From positions 839,341 through 903,340 of the forward strand of contig NC_041688.1 in assembly GCF_900005765.1 (NCBI RefSeq): DNA of 64,000 nt, written 5' to 3'. Within the stretch, counting starts at the first letter, position 1. The number at the start of each line of letters is the position of its first letter. Under the pieces are notes generated by a model. That model saw only the letters and a program-made list of their open reading frames with translations. It made no database searches and was not told the DNA's origin. The translations under genes were made by a program, and so were the position numbers. The DNA comes from Plasmodium relictum. Taxonomy: Eukaryota > Apicomplexa > Aconoidasida > Haemosporida > Plasmodiidae. Below, in pieces: positions 1 through 11,200 of the stretch.

Positions 1-415
1 TAATATTCTAATTTTTATTAAAAAATGAATATAAGCATATTAATATGCGAATCAGGTATGTACACTATCACTACATCTTGTTTCTTCTAACGGAATTCTC
101 AATTTTCCATTCAAATTATTATTTTTTTAAATAAAAAAAAAAAAACCCTCATTTTATTTATAACTTTTAAGATTTATATTTTTCATTTTTATTATACTTT
201 TATTTTTTTTTTAATTGGCCTTCAATTATTTTTAGTTTTGTCAATATCTTTTTATTTTTTTTTTTTTAATTTTTTTGTAAAATTAATATTTATTTTTATA
301 ATATATATTCCATCAATTGTAAACTGCTTTATTTATTTATTTTTTTTTTAAATAATTAGAATTCAATTAATTTTTGTTAATTTTTGACTATATATAAAAA
401 GCAAATTAAAAAAAT
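1..415. other. Left-edge region upstream of the first gene
   Basis: This is AT-rich upstream sequence of the gene that starts at 416. The one departure is a GC-richer patch at about 43-116 that looks coding-like on both strands. A short forward reading frame begins with ATG at 25 and runs 21 codons; it also contains a strong GTATGT donor-like site at about 56. The reverse strand has an open frame of similar length. Neither can be assigned, and the patch may be an exon of a gene that crosses the window edge. The rest is T-rich and A-rich sequence with nothing recognisable. Confidence 0.4.
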
Positions 416-2318
416 ATGGGGCATGAACTGAATACTTCATTTCTAACTACAAATATAGGTGAACAGTCTTCTTTTAAATCAAATAATGACTGTTTAAATA
501 AAAAGTAAATAAAAAGAAATAAGTTTGTTAAAAAGCAAGTTTAAGCTAACATAAGATACTTAAATATTTAATTTTATTATTACTGTCCATTTTAAAAAAA
601 ATATTTTTTTGTTGTAAAAAAAGTTAACAATTGTTGTAATATAAATAATACTTTATATATTTTCCTTTTTTTTTTTTTTATTAAAGTGAATCATTAGAAG
701 ACTATCTTAACTTTTATTCATCACGAAAATGTTACGTTGATCCAGTGAACTTTGAATCAAATACTTTAAATATCGTTGAAATAAATAGATTAAATGGTGA
801 CATGGAAGAAAATATGATTAACGATATTGAATTAAATAATATTAATGATACTGAAAAAAATAATTTAAACATAATGGAATTAAATAATTTAGATCTAGAG
901 TAATAGTTTTTATTTTAATAGAATTATTTTTCTTATTAAATCATTTTAAATTTAATTTATTTTTTTTTTTTTTTCCATTTTAGAGATGGCATAAATGCCT
1001 CATATGCTATTACAACTGATTTAAAAGAGCATAAGTATTAATATTTTTACCTTTTTTTAATTTTTTTTTTTTTTTTTTTTTTATACATAATTTCTTTCTT
1101 TTCTTAAGAAATGACAATATAAATGCTATATCTGAAAATGTATACGGTTTTGAAAAAGATTTCAAGTAGAATATTTTAACCATTTTTTTTTTTTTTTTCT
1201 TTAAGTAAAAATAATATAAAAATTTATTATTAGTTTAAGGCAGAAAGTAGAATATTATGAGACTGAACAAATTAATTATGTAGAAGTTAATGTAAATAAA
1301 GAAAATGATAATCTAGAAATTGTAAATGAAATTAATAAAGTAAAAATGGGAGATGAAGAAAATCTTGAGATTAAAGAAAAAGAATCAAGCCATCAAAATT
1401 ATTTCAAGTAAATATATTAAGATAATTTTTTTTTTTTTTTTTTTTTTATAAAAATAAATAATTTTTATTTTAAATAATTTTCAAGATCTACGAATGAAGA
1501 TAAAGGTAAAAAAGATAATGAAGAATTAAATGTATCAGATAAGTTTCCTTTAGGTTACACACATTTATATAAAAGAAAAATAAATAAAAAGAAATTTTTT
1601 CCTCTAGATTCTACATGAATTTAAGATATATAATTGATAAAAAGTATTTATTTTTACTTTGTCCCATGATAAAATTAGTTTTTTTTGTATTTTTAATTTT
1701 TGACTATTAGGTGAAAACGAAATGATGTATAATGAATGTGCCTTAACAAAAGACTTCTTTGAAACAATTGAGAATATAAATACAAAGGTGTTTGAAAAAT
1801 ATAATAATTTAAAAGATGTCACTGAAAATTTAGTAGATATTATAAATAAATCTGATTTTGAGAAAAGGATAAATAATTTATTGGATTTAAGCAATAATAA
1901 CTCTGAATTGATTGATAAATTCAAAAAAAAAAGTGAAGATTGTATTCGTCAATGTCGTAAATTTGAAACGACCTCTGAAAATGTATTAAAATTACTATAT
2001 ACAAATATATAATTTTTTCTAATTTTTTTTTTTCTTTAATATATATTCATTGAAATACATTAATATATAAACTGTGCTTCTACAATCTTAATTATATTTT
2101 GAATTATTTATTATATTTTTATAAATAGTAGTATGATTAAAATATATGTTTATTATTATTTGTTACTTTTTTTTTTTTAGTTAATTGGTGAATGTATTAA
2201 TACTTTGACACAAGCAAGCATATGTTATGCTGAATGGGTTTGTTTGCATTCCTTCAAAATAGATCCAATTGATAATGACTTAAAAGATATACGACTATTT
2301 ATTGAAAATAGTCAATAA
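416..2318 (+). CDS. Conserved-type Plasmodium protein of unknown function, 8 exons
   Basis: I do not recognise this protein. Hand-built exons are 416-504, 687-899, 984-1034, 1109-1165, 1234-1407, 1486-1505, 1711-1982 and 2181-2318, all with GT–AG introns and a continuous frame, giving 337 residues. The first five introns are all in phase 2 and mostly 68-84 bases long. Exon 6 is uncertain: a second donor at 1554 keeps the same phase and would add 16 residues. The protein is acidic and Asn-rich in its first 200 residues. It ends in a Lys/Glu-rich, probably coiled-coil segment followed by a Cys-containing tail with the peptide SICYAEWVC. No signal peptide or membrane segment is visible. It converges on the apicoplast AsnRS gene. 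The exon chain is well supported; function is unknown. Confidence 0.75.
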
Positions 2319-2361
2319 TTCAAATTATTAAAAAAAATTTTAAATTAATTTTTTTTTTTTT

Positions 2362-2509
2362 TATAACTTAAAAAATGTTTTATTTCTATTTTCACTTTTT
2401 TTTTTTTTTTTATAACTTAAAAAATATTTTATTTCTATTTTCACTTTTTTTTTTTTTTTAACTTAAAAAATGTTTTATTTTTATAATGTTCACTTTTTTT
2501 TTTTTTTAC
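2362..2509. repeat. Three tandem copies of a ~49-bp unit
   Basis: A unit containing AACTTAAAAAATGTTTTATT followed by a TCAC motif and a long T run occurs three times in a row, at about 2363, 2412 and 2460. Copies 1 and 2 differ by a single base in the core; copy 3 has diverged more. It lies between the convergent 3' ends of the first gene and AsnRS. Confidence 0.75.
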
Positions 2510-2592
2510 TATAATACTAACATATAATATATATATATATATATATTTTTTTTTGCTTTACAAAAGTTGAATGCCTTAAAGATGAATATTTC

Positions 2593-4657
2593 TTACATAA
2601 AGAGAAAATTTGGATATCTAGGAAATGTAACTATATCTTTTATATTATTAATTGATGAAATATACATAATTAATCTATCTATACCTAAACCAAATCCAGA
2701 ATGAGGAATATTACCATATTTTCTTAGTTGTAAATAGGGCTCATATAGCTTCATATTTAACTTGTGATTATTCATTTTTTGTTTTAGAGTATTTAGATGA
2801 ATTTCTCTTTCAGATCCTCCTACAATTTCCCCTATATCAGGGAATAAAATGTCCATACAAGATACTGTTTTTTTATCTTTATTTAATTTCATATAAAATG
2901 GTTTAATATTATTGGGATAATTTATTATGACAACAGGCGATTTGAAATAGTTGTTTGTTAGAAATTTTTGCTGATCAAAGGATAAATCTGTTCCCCATGA
3001 TAAATCCGAAAATGTATTTTTTTTTTTTATTAAATCCACAGCTTCATCATAAGTAATTACAATAAATTTTTGGTTTAAAACATTTTCTAACTTTTTTTTT
3101 AGATTTTTATCATGATTTTCATTTAAATATTCTATTTCTTCTGATTTGTATAATGCGAATTTAATCATTTCTTTTATATAGTCTTCAGATACTGATACAA
3201 TATCATTCAAATTAGAAAAAGGAATTTCTACTTCTAGCATAAGAAATTCACTTAAATGCCTGAAAGTGTTGGAGTTTTCTGCTCTGAATGATTGATTAAT
3301 TGTAAACACATCACCAATAGAGCAGCACATACACTCTAATGCCAATTGACTTGAAACATTTAAGTAACATGGTTTTTTAAAAAAATCTTTTTGAAAAATA
3401 TCTTTTTCATAATTGTTATTTTCATTTTTTATATTGATACTATCTGCATTTGTTTTATTCTCATTTTCTTTATTAAGCAGGGTGGTTGCATAAAATAGTT
3501 TTCCTGCCCCTTCGCAATCATTACTTGTTAAAATAGGAGTATTAATATAAGTGAAATTTTTTTTTCTAAAATAATTAAAAGTTTCGAAAATTATGTCAGA
3601 TTTTAATCGGAATACACTACTGTATAACTTTGTTCTCGCTCTTAAATGTGGAAAGTTTCTCAAATATTTCTTTGTATGGAATTTTTTAGATATCATATAA
3701 TAGTCATCTTTATTCTGACTATTTTCAATTAAATCTTCTTTTTCATTATTCTCTTTTATATTATTAATATTTTTATTCACAATGAAGTTTTTATTATTAT
3801 CATTATTGCTAACACTGCAATCTACTTCACTATTATTTTCCTTCTCATTACAATTATGCTCATTTATATTGTTTATGTTTTTGAATAACTTTACATAATG
3901 ATCTTTCGATGCATCATAAACGCATAATTCTATTTTTTGATTTTTTCCAATTGAAGATTTTAATTCCCCTACACATTCTATACCATCATCTGTTGATGTT
4001 TTTAAAATCTCATTATAATTTAAAACATTTGCATCAATTATTACTTGTAAATTCTTAAAATAAGAGCCATCATTGATGTCAACAAAAAGAAAGCAATTTT
4101 TTCCTACAGTTCTAACTGATTTAATCCATCCACATATTTTAAGATTTTTTTTTGATTCATCTTTTATATCTATTTTAAATATATCTCTTATTTTAGTTCT
4201 CTCAACTAAGAAATTTTAAGAAATAAATAAAAACATTTAATAAAGAAAAAAAAAAATTAATAAAAGTAATAGAATACTGTACATATATATATATATATAT
4301 ACATACACGTTCTATATATATAAAAATTAATTTCCTTTTAATTTTATGAAAATTTTTTTTTTTTTTTTTACTATTTCTTGTTGAACACAAAAAATTCTTT
4401 AATTTAAATTTCTGAAAGAAAAAGTTATTTTTTATATTCCTATTAGATAAAGGGAGCATTTGAATATTATTCTTTAAAAAAAATAAGCAGTTCATAGATT
4501 TCCTATTACCTTTCCATTTGTTCAAAATAATATTATTTTTCTTCAATAATTTACAATCAAAGTTATTTTTTCTATTTACTATTTTTTTTTTAATACATTT
4601 GACTAATAAAAATAAAAGTATAAATAAATGAATTATATTGATAAAATGGATTCTCAT
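2593..4657 (-). CDS. AsnRS: Asparagine--tRNA ligase, apicoplast-targeted
   Basis: Charges tRNA-Asn with asparagine, here for apicoplast translation. Two exons read leftward: 4657-4372 and 4205-2593 (phase 1), giving 632 residues. Exon 1 encodes almost only the targeting leader: a hydrophobic signal peptide (about residues 1-22, FILLFLLVKC) and then a basic Lys/Asn-rich transit peptide to about 95. Exon 2 holds the OB-fold anticodon-binding domain (about 115-165, with ICGWIKSVRTVG) and the class II catalytic core: motif 1 around 295-320, motif 2 FRAENSNTFRHLSEF near 402, and motif 3 GFGLGIDR near 599. A Lys/Asn insert (about 200-260) separates the domains and another interrupts the core near 340. 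From memory, P. falciparum has separate cytosolic and apicoplast AsnRS genes; this one matches the organellar copy. Family assignment is near certain, targeting strongly inferred. Confidence 0.93.
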
Positions 4658-5198
4658 TAAAAAATTGTCATAATTAAGAAAAATTAATGTTATAAAATAA
4701 AATTCTTTACTCCTTTTTTATTCCTTTTTTCATAATTTATGTTCCTTAGTTCATATATTTATTAATTGATAGTATGAATATAAATATACTTTATTATTAA
4801 AATAATAAAAAAACATTATTACAATTTTTTTTGCTTATTTAAAAATAATTTGTCTCTCAGTATTAATTAAAATGATAATTATTAAATAAAAAAATAGATA
4901 AATAAAATTAATAACAAAAAAAAAAAAAAAAAAAAATACATATTTTATTTAAAATAATTAAAAATTGTATTCTTAAGCATGAAAAAAGCCTTTTTTTTTT
5001 CTGGAAAACATATTATTAATTAAAATAAATAACAAATAAAAATGCAAAAAAAAAAAAATATTTGACATACATTTATGTGTGCTATTAGATGAAATTCAAA
5101 GTTTTGAAAAAAATAAACAAAACAAATATAAAAAGATGAATTAAAAGGAAAAGGAAAAAAAAAAAAAATTATGAAATTTTATATATTATGTATGAATA
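4658..5198. other. Intergenic, 541 bp
   Basis: Lies upstream of AsnRS and downstream of the Eme1-like gene, both on the minus strand. It consists of A/T homopolymers and short AT-rich sequence. I see no gene or recognisable element. Confidence 0.6.
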
Positions 5199-6197
5199 TT
5201 AAGAAACAAAATTATCAGGCTTAGAATATGGAGAAAAAACCCGATAAATTTTCTTTGATAGAGCTTTACCTAATTTTCTTTCTCCATAAGAAGAATTTAT
5301 AACTATATCTTTTAAACATTCTTCGTCACCTATTTTTTTGAAATGCTTAATCAAATCAAAAGGTGTTTTAAAAACTTCAGCTATTTTTTTAGATATATCT
5401 TCAGATACACCACTTATTTGCATTAACTGAGATAACCATGTAGAATAATTTTTGTTCTCATTTATATTGGGATTTTTAAATTGATTAATACCTATTGGTT
5501 TAACTTTGAAATAAGAATTAGGTTTTCTAATTTTCGATTGATATAAATATTTACAACATTTAAAAATGTATTTATGTAAATGAATTATATTATCTAATTC
5601 TACTGAATCAACTTGATATTGTATTAATAATGTCGCAATAAAACTATCAAGATCTTTATTATTAATTATAATATTTTCATTTATGCTTATATTTTCAAAT
5701 TTATAATTTTCTTTTAAGTTTGTTCTATTTAGAATTTCTCTTATTCCCAAAAATATGCACACAATTCTAACATTTTTATATTCTTTTTGTAACTTTTTTA
5801 TTTTATGGATTATATTTTTTTCTTTATCATACTGATATTCTAAATAATTTTCATCAATTATTATTAAAATTAAAGAGAGAAAATATTTTTCATCAATCTT
5901 TATATCTTCTTCAGACTGGATTGAATCATTTTCTTCATATATTAGATTCTTTTCTTCCTTTCTTTTTTCATTAATTAAAGTAAAGTGCGATTTATAAGAA
6001 AAATTTGTATATATAAAGCATACACTATCAAAATATATCGAAGGTTCTTGTATTTCTTTACTATCATAATTTAACATATTACTATAATTCATATCATTTT
6101 TATCATTTTCTTCTTCACTTTTTAAAAATGATTTTAAAACTTCATAGTGTTTACTTAATTTTAAGTCATCACTAAAAATTATTTTAATTTCATCCAT
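5199..6197 (-). CDS. Eme1-like XPF/Mus81-family protein
   Basis: Probable non-catalytic partner of the Mus81 structure-specific endonuclease, which cuts branched DNA during recombination and replication-fork repair. Single exon, 332 residues. The C-terminal ~85 residues carry the family's tandem helix-hairpin-helix region: QISGVSEDISKKIAEVFKTP followed after a spacer by GERKLGKALSKKIYRVF, which is the usual ending of Eme1 and Mus81 proteins. The central part (about residues 95-235) has the hydrophobic strand/helix pattern of a divergent nuclease fold, but I find no ERKxxxD catalytic motif, which fits Eme1 rather than Mus81 or XPF. The N-terminal ~95 residues are acidic and low complexity. It lacks the long N-terminal region of many Eme1 proteins. 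The alternative is another HhH-containing XPF relative. It is divergent from RPA1 across a 2-kb gap. Confidence 0.62.
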   Translation of the reverse strand: MDEIKIIFSDDLKLSKHYEVLKSFLKSEEENDKNDMNYSNMLNYDSKEIQEPSIYFDSVCFIYTNFSYKSHFTLINEKRKEEKNLIYEENDSIQSEEDIKIDEKYFLSLILIIIDENYLEYQYDKEKNIIHKIKKLQKEYKNVRIVCIFLGIREILNRTNLKENYKFENISINENIIINNKDLDSFIATLLIQYQVDSVELDNIIHLHKYIFKCCKYLYQSKIRKPNSYFKVKPIGINQFKNPNINENKNYSTWLSQLMQISGVSEDISKKIAEVFKTPFDLIKHFKKIGDEECLKDIVINSSYGERKLGKALSKKIYRVFSPYSKPDNFVS

Positions 6198-6852
6198 TTC
6201 TAAAAATTTTTATTACTTTTTAATAATATATATAATATATACATATATTTATGTGTATATTTTTTTTTTTTTTTTATTTTAGTGATGGACAGCTTTAAAT
6301 TTTTTATAAATTTTTAATCAATTTCTCATTTTAAAATTAACTTTTTTTAAATGAAAAGTTACTTAAAACTATTTTAAACCTTAGTGATATAATTACAATA
6401 TTATTTAACAAATAAGTTTTTGTTATCAAGTTAGAAAATAAAATTATAATAATATATTTAGCATAATAATATACTCAGTACGGTAATATTATTACATTTA
6501 ACAAAGACTTCATTATAAAAAAAAATTTCAATAAAAAAGAAATAATTGCATTTAAAAAAAAAAAAAATATATAAATTTTTTATTAATGATACTTGCGTAT
6601 TGAATTTTTCTTTTTAGGAATAATTATTTTTTTATGTATTTGATTGTATTAATATATTCAATAATATTTATTTTTTCCTTTTTTTTTTTTTTCATAGCAA
6701 GTTAACCTCATAAAAAAGGATCATTTCATACTTTAAAAAAAAAAAGATAATTAAAAAATATAAAGTAGACATTTTACAATTTTGTAAATAATCCTTAAGT
6801 TCTAAATTCATAACTATTTAATTTTTACTTTGTTTTTTTCTAAAAATATTAA

Positions 6853-6858
6853 GTGCAC
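6853..6858. promoter_or_regulatory. GTGCAC word, candidate ApiAP2 site
   Basis: A palindromic GTGCAC stands out in an almost GC-free divergent upstream region. GTGCAC is a known binding word for a Plasmodium ApiAP2 factor (AP2-I type). It is more than 1.3 kb from the RPA1 start and about 660 bp from the Eme1-like start. A six-base word alone is weak evidence. Confidence 0.2.
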
Positions 6859-8021
6859 ACTATTTTATTTTTTAAATAATGATATATTTTTCATGTTGCA
6901 TTTTTTGTTGTCTTTTATTTAATACATGTTATTTATCTTACAAAAAAAAAAAAAAAAAAAAAAGAAATTAGCAAAATATATATTTTTAATATTGTAATAT
7001 ACATTTTAAGTTTAAAAGATAACATTAAAATTATTAGAATTATAATTTACTTATTTTCATATAATAATTTTATTATGAAAATCGTTTTATTCTTAAAACT
7101 TTCTGTATATCATAAAGAAATAACTTTATTAATGAAAGCAATAAGAAAAAAAAACTTATGTATACTTTAATTCTTTTTTTTTTAAATGAATGAAAATATG
7201 TTGTTAAAAAGAGAATGTTCTGTATATAAGCATCTCAATAAAGTTTTTGCTAGAAAAAATGTTTATTTCTATTTGTTAATTTTCTCATTTATTCTTCAAT
7301 AGGAATGAAAAAATTTTCAAAAAATTCATTTTATATAATTAAAATTTAATTATTAAGAAAAACATTTGACTTAAAATTTTTTTTGGTAAAACACTTCTTT
7401 TTTTGATTAGTGAAAAAATGCAACCTTAAAATTTTATAGGAATGAGTTTATGAATTATGAAAAAAAAAAAAAAAAAAAATATAAATTATAAAACTAAAAT
7501 ATATTTTAATTTAAAAATTCTTTTATATATATAAAATAATTGTAGAAGTTTTTTAAGAGCTGTTAAGGAAAAAAAAAAAATTTAATGAATAATTTTAATA
7601 TTTATTTTTTTTCATTATCTTCGAATTGCTTTTAAATTTATAATCTCACTATATAAAGTATTGTATTTTATTAATTAAATTGGATTTTGTTTTATGCTAT
7701 TTTAGTTTTTTTTTTTTTTTTTTTTTATATTTTATATATAATTACAACAATATTCATTCATAGATTCAAATTTGTTTATTATACATTATATTAATAATAT
7801 ATAATTTTTTTTAATTTATCGATTTTATTTTGATAAAAAAAATATTATTTTATTTATATGATTAATTTTTTCATTGTTTTATTTTTATGTTTATTTTTTT
7901 TTATTAATTTTATAAATATTAAGAATATTATATTTGCTACAAGATCTATTTTTTAATTTTATATTTTATTTGTAATATATTAAGTAATATAATTCTATAA
8001 TATATATTCTCTCACATTTTG

Positions 8022-8025
<4 letters not shown>

Positions 8026-8069
<44 letters not shown>
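8026..8069. repeat. (TA)n microsatellite
   Basis: About 22 TA dinucleotides roughly 140 bp before the RPA1 start codon. Confidence 0.9.
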
Positions 8070-8081
<12 letters not shown>

Positions 8082-8210
8082 TTTTTAATTTATGAAAAAA
8101 TAAAGAAATTGCCAAGATGAAACAGTAAAATATAGTTGGAAGAAAAAAAAAAAAAAAAGATAAAAATAAAATAATATATTATTATATATTTTAATGTGTT
8201 TCTTTTTAAG

Positions 8211-11200
8211 ATGTATGATATAAATAGTGCAAGATGTGTTGAAATAAAAAGCGCAGAATTAGATGTATTAAATAGTGATGAATTAAAAAGAATTTCTCTT
8301 GGGAAATATGAAAATGAACATTATGAGTTTGAAAAAGTACAAAAAAGTGGAGTAACAACAAAACTCTACTATGACCCTAGGTATGGAACAATTGATAATA
8401 AACAAATATGTTCTGTTTGTTTTGAAAGGCATGAAAATTGTTTTGGTCACATAGGCCATATTGAATTTATATTGCCTTTATTTAATCCTTTATTTTATAA
8501 GGAATTGCAAGAACTATTAAATTTGGTTTGTTATAATTGCTATAACTTTTGTTGTTCTGAAGATGTTATATTTTTATTAAAACACGTTTTTCAATTAAAA
8601 ACAATGAATGAAATAGAAAGTACTAATAAACTTATTTACAAAGAAAACTGTGATTATGAGCTTTTAATAGATGAAATAGAAAAGTTGTATAAAAAAATAT
8701 GTAAAGATTCGGATATTTCTTTAGAAGATATAGTCGAATCCATTAGTGATGATGATGAGAATGATGTAGAAGATAATTTTAGTGATAACAATAATGATAA
8801 ATTAACTTTGAAAAAAGAAGAAAAAGATTATTCAGAAGAATTATCAGAAATGGATAATATGAAAAAAGACAAATTAAAAGAAAAAATTAGAAAATATAAG
8901 TTTGATGCAAATAAACTAGCTTATCAATCAAATTATAATTATGAGGAATATCTTATATTAAGCAAAACAATAAAAATTCATATGAAAAAAAGTAGCAAGT
9001 GCTGTTTTTGTAAATTTCAAAGAAACATATCAGCAAAAATGTCACAAAAAAGAGACACAATAAATTTTGTAGGAATTTATACGAAAAACTCATTTTTTAA
9101 AAAATATTTTCCAAAAATGAAAAAAAAAGATGAAGACAATTTTGATGTAAATGAATATGATGAATTAAATTGTGAAAATGATAATGGAGAAAAAAAAAAA
9201 AAAATAAATAGCAATGAGCATTTTATGGATATAGATGAAGAAGATACCAATAAATTAAAGGATTATTCATTTAATGAAGAAATGAATTCAGATTCATCTG
9301 TTGAACATTCTTTGAATAACAATAATAATAATTTGGATAAAAATAATGTCACATTTTCAGAAATGCTTAATAACTACAAGAAGCAAAATATAAAAGAAAA
9401 GTGCACTATTCGCTTATTTAGTTTTCAGGTAATAGATATACTGAAAAAAATATTTGTAAAAAATAATAAAGAAGTTATTGAATTATTGTATCCATTTACA
9501 AGAAGAGATGGTTATAAAATATTTTTTTTATATGATATGGGAATAAGTGCAAACAGATTTAGAAGTAGATATAGAGGTATGCATAAAAGAACAAAAATGG
9601 CTGGCACTTTATGTAAGATTAATAATTTTTTAAACTTATGTATAAATGCGAAAAAAGAAGTAGATTTTGATAATTTATTAGAACATAATAAAAAAGAATT
9701 AACTTTATATAAAGAAATGTTTTCTTTATTTTCATTGAAAATGAGATATAAATTAAATAATAACATAATGGACGATGATACTGAAATTACAAAAATGGAG
9801 TTTTTAAAATGTTACTCATTAGTGTATAATAACAAAAGCACATATATAAATATTCTCTTTAGTAGTTTACAAACTGGAGTAAATACTTTTTATGATAGTA
9901 ATCTTGCGGATAAATTAAATAATCGAACTATGACAAATATTGGTATAAGAGAAATTTTAGATAAAAAAGAAGGTATTTTAAGAAAAAACATAATGGGGAA
10001 GAGAGTAAATCATTGTGCTAGGACTGTTATTTCACCTGACACTTTTATTGAGACTAATCAAATTGGAATGCCTTTAGAATTTGCTAAGGTATTAACTGTT
10101 GATGAATATGTGACGGAGCATAATTTAGAATATATAAAAAAGTTAATAGAAAATGGACCACATATATATCCAGGTGCAATTAGTTATAAAGATTCCAAAG
10201 GAAGGGTATTTAAACTATCTCACCTTTATGAGCAAAGATTAAAATTATTAAAGCAGTTAGATAACATTAATTTTAGAAGTGAAAATTGTTATATTGTTCA
10301 TAGACATGCACGTGATGGAGATATAGTTATAATGAATAGGCAACCTACTTTACATAAATTTTCCATAATGGCTCATTATATAAAAATTTTTGAAAAAGAA
10401 AAAATTTTCCGATTAAATTATGTTAATTGTAATTCATATAATGCAGATTTTGATGGTGACGAAATGAATTTACATTTGCTTCAAACTCCATTGGCAAGAG
10501 CAGAAGCTAGCCATTTAATGAACTGTGATTTTTTATTTACGAGTTTTAAAGATGGATCTCCACTAAGAGGGTTAGCACAAGATTTTATTTTAGGAGGTTT
10601 GCATCTTACTTCCTTAGAGACATTTTTGAATTATGATGAATATTGTAATTTACTACAATGCTCTTTAAATTGTTTAATTTCTCAGAAAAATTCATTTTTC
10701 TTCAAAAAAAAAAAAAATAATATAGGAAAAATAGATGATATTAATCAAAACACACCATGCGATAATAAACAAAATTTCAACTCTTTCAATGGTAATAATT
10801 TAAAAATAAATAATTACAATTATTTGGATCCCTATGCAAATATTCTAAATCAAACTAATTTTAGCATAATTACTGATGAACCAGCAATACTCTTTCCAAA
10901 AAAATTATGGACAGGTAAGCAATTAATAACAAGTATTTTAAAAACTATAATTGATAAAGTAGCTATACAAACTTTTAATAAAAATAATGATAATGAATTT
11001 ATGAAAAACTATAAAGGAATAAATTATACATCAAAGTCAAAAACGTCAGCGGAGTTGTGGTCTTTTGATCCTGATAAAGAATTTGAAGTTATTATCAAAA
11101 ATTCCGAATTATTACAAGGTATTCTTGACAAATTCCATTTTGGTGCAAGTTCAAATAGTCTTATTCATTTATGTTTTGAGTTATTTGGATCAAAAACTGC

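Larger units (their letters stand above)
6198..8210. other. Divergent intergenic region, 2.0 kb
   Basis: Shared upstream region of the Eme1-like gene (leftward) and RPA1 (rightward). It holds many A and T homopolymers, a (TA)n run at 8026-8069 and one GTGCAC word at 6853-6858. There is no supportable open reading frame and no structured RNA visible by eye. Confidence 0.6.

Noticed and set aside
4202-4371. Continuation of the AsnRS leader exon to a hydrophobic end
   Set aside because: Intron read-through. Splicing at 4372/4205 joins in frame to the OB-fold.
8196-8210. GTG start five codons upstream of the RPA1 ATG
   Set aside because: Non-AUG start is not expected here, and the ATG at 8211 gives the normal N-terminus.
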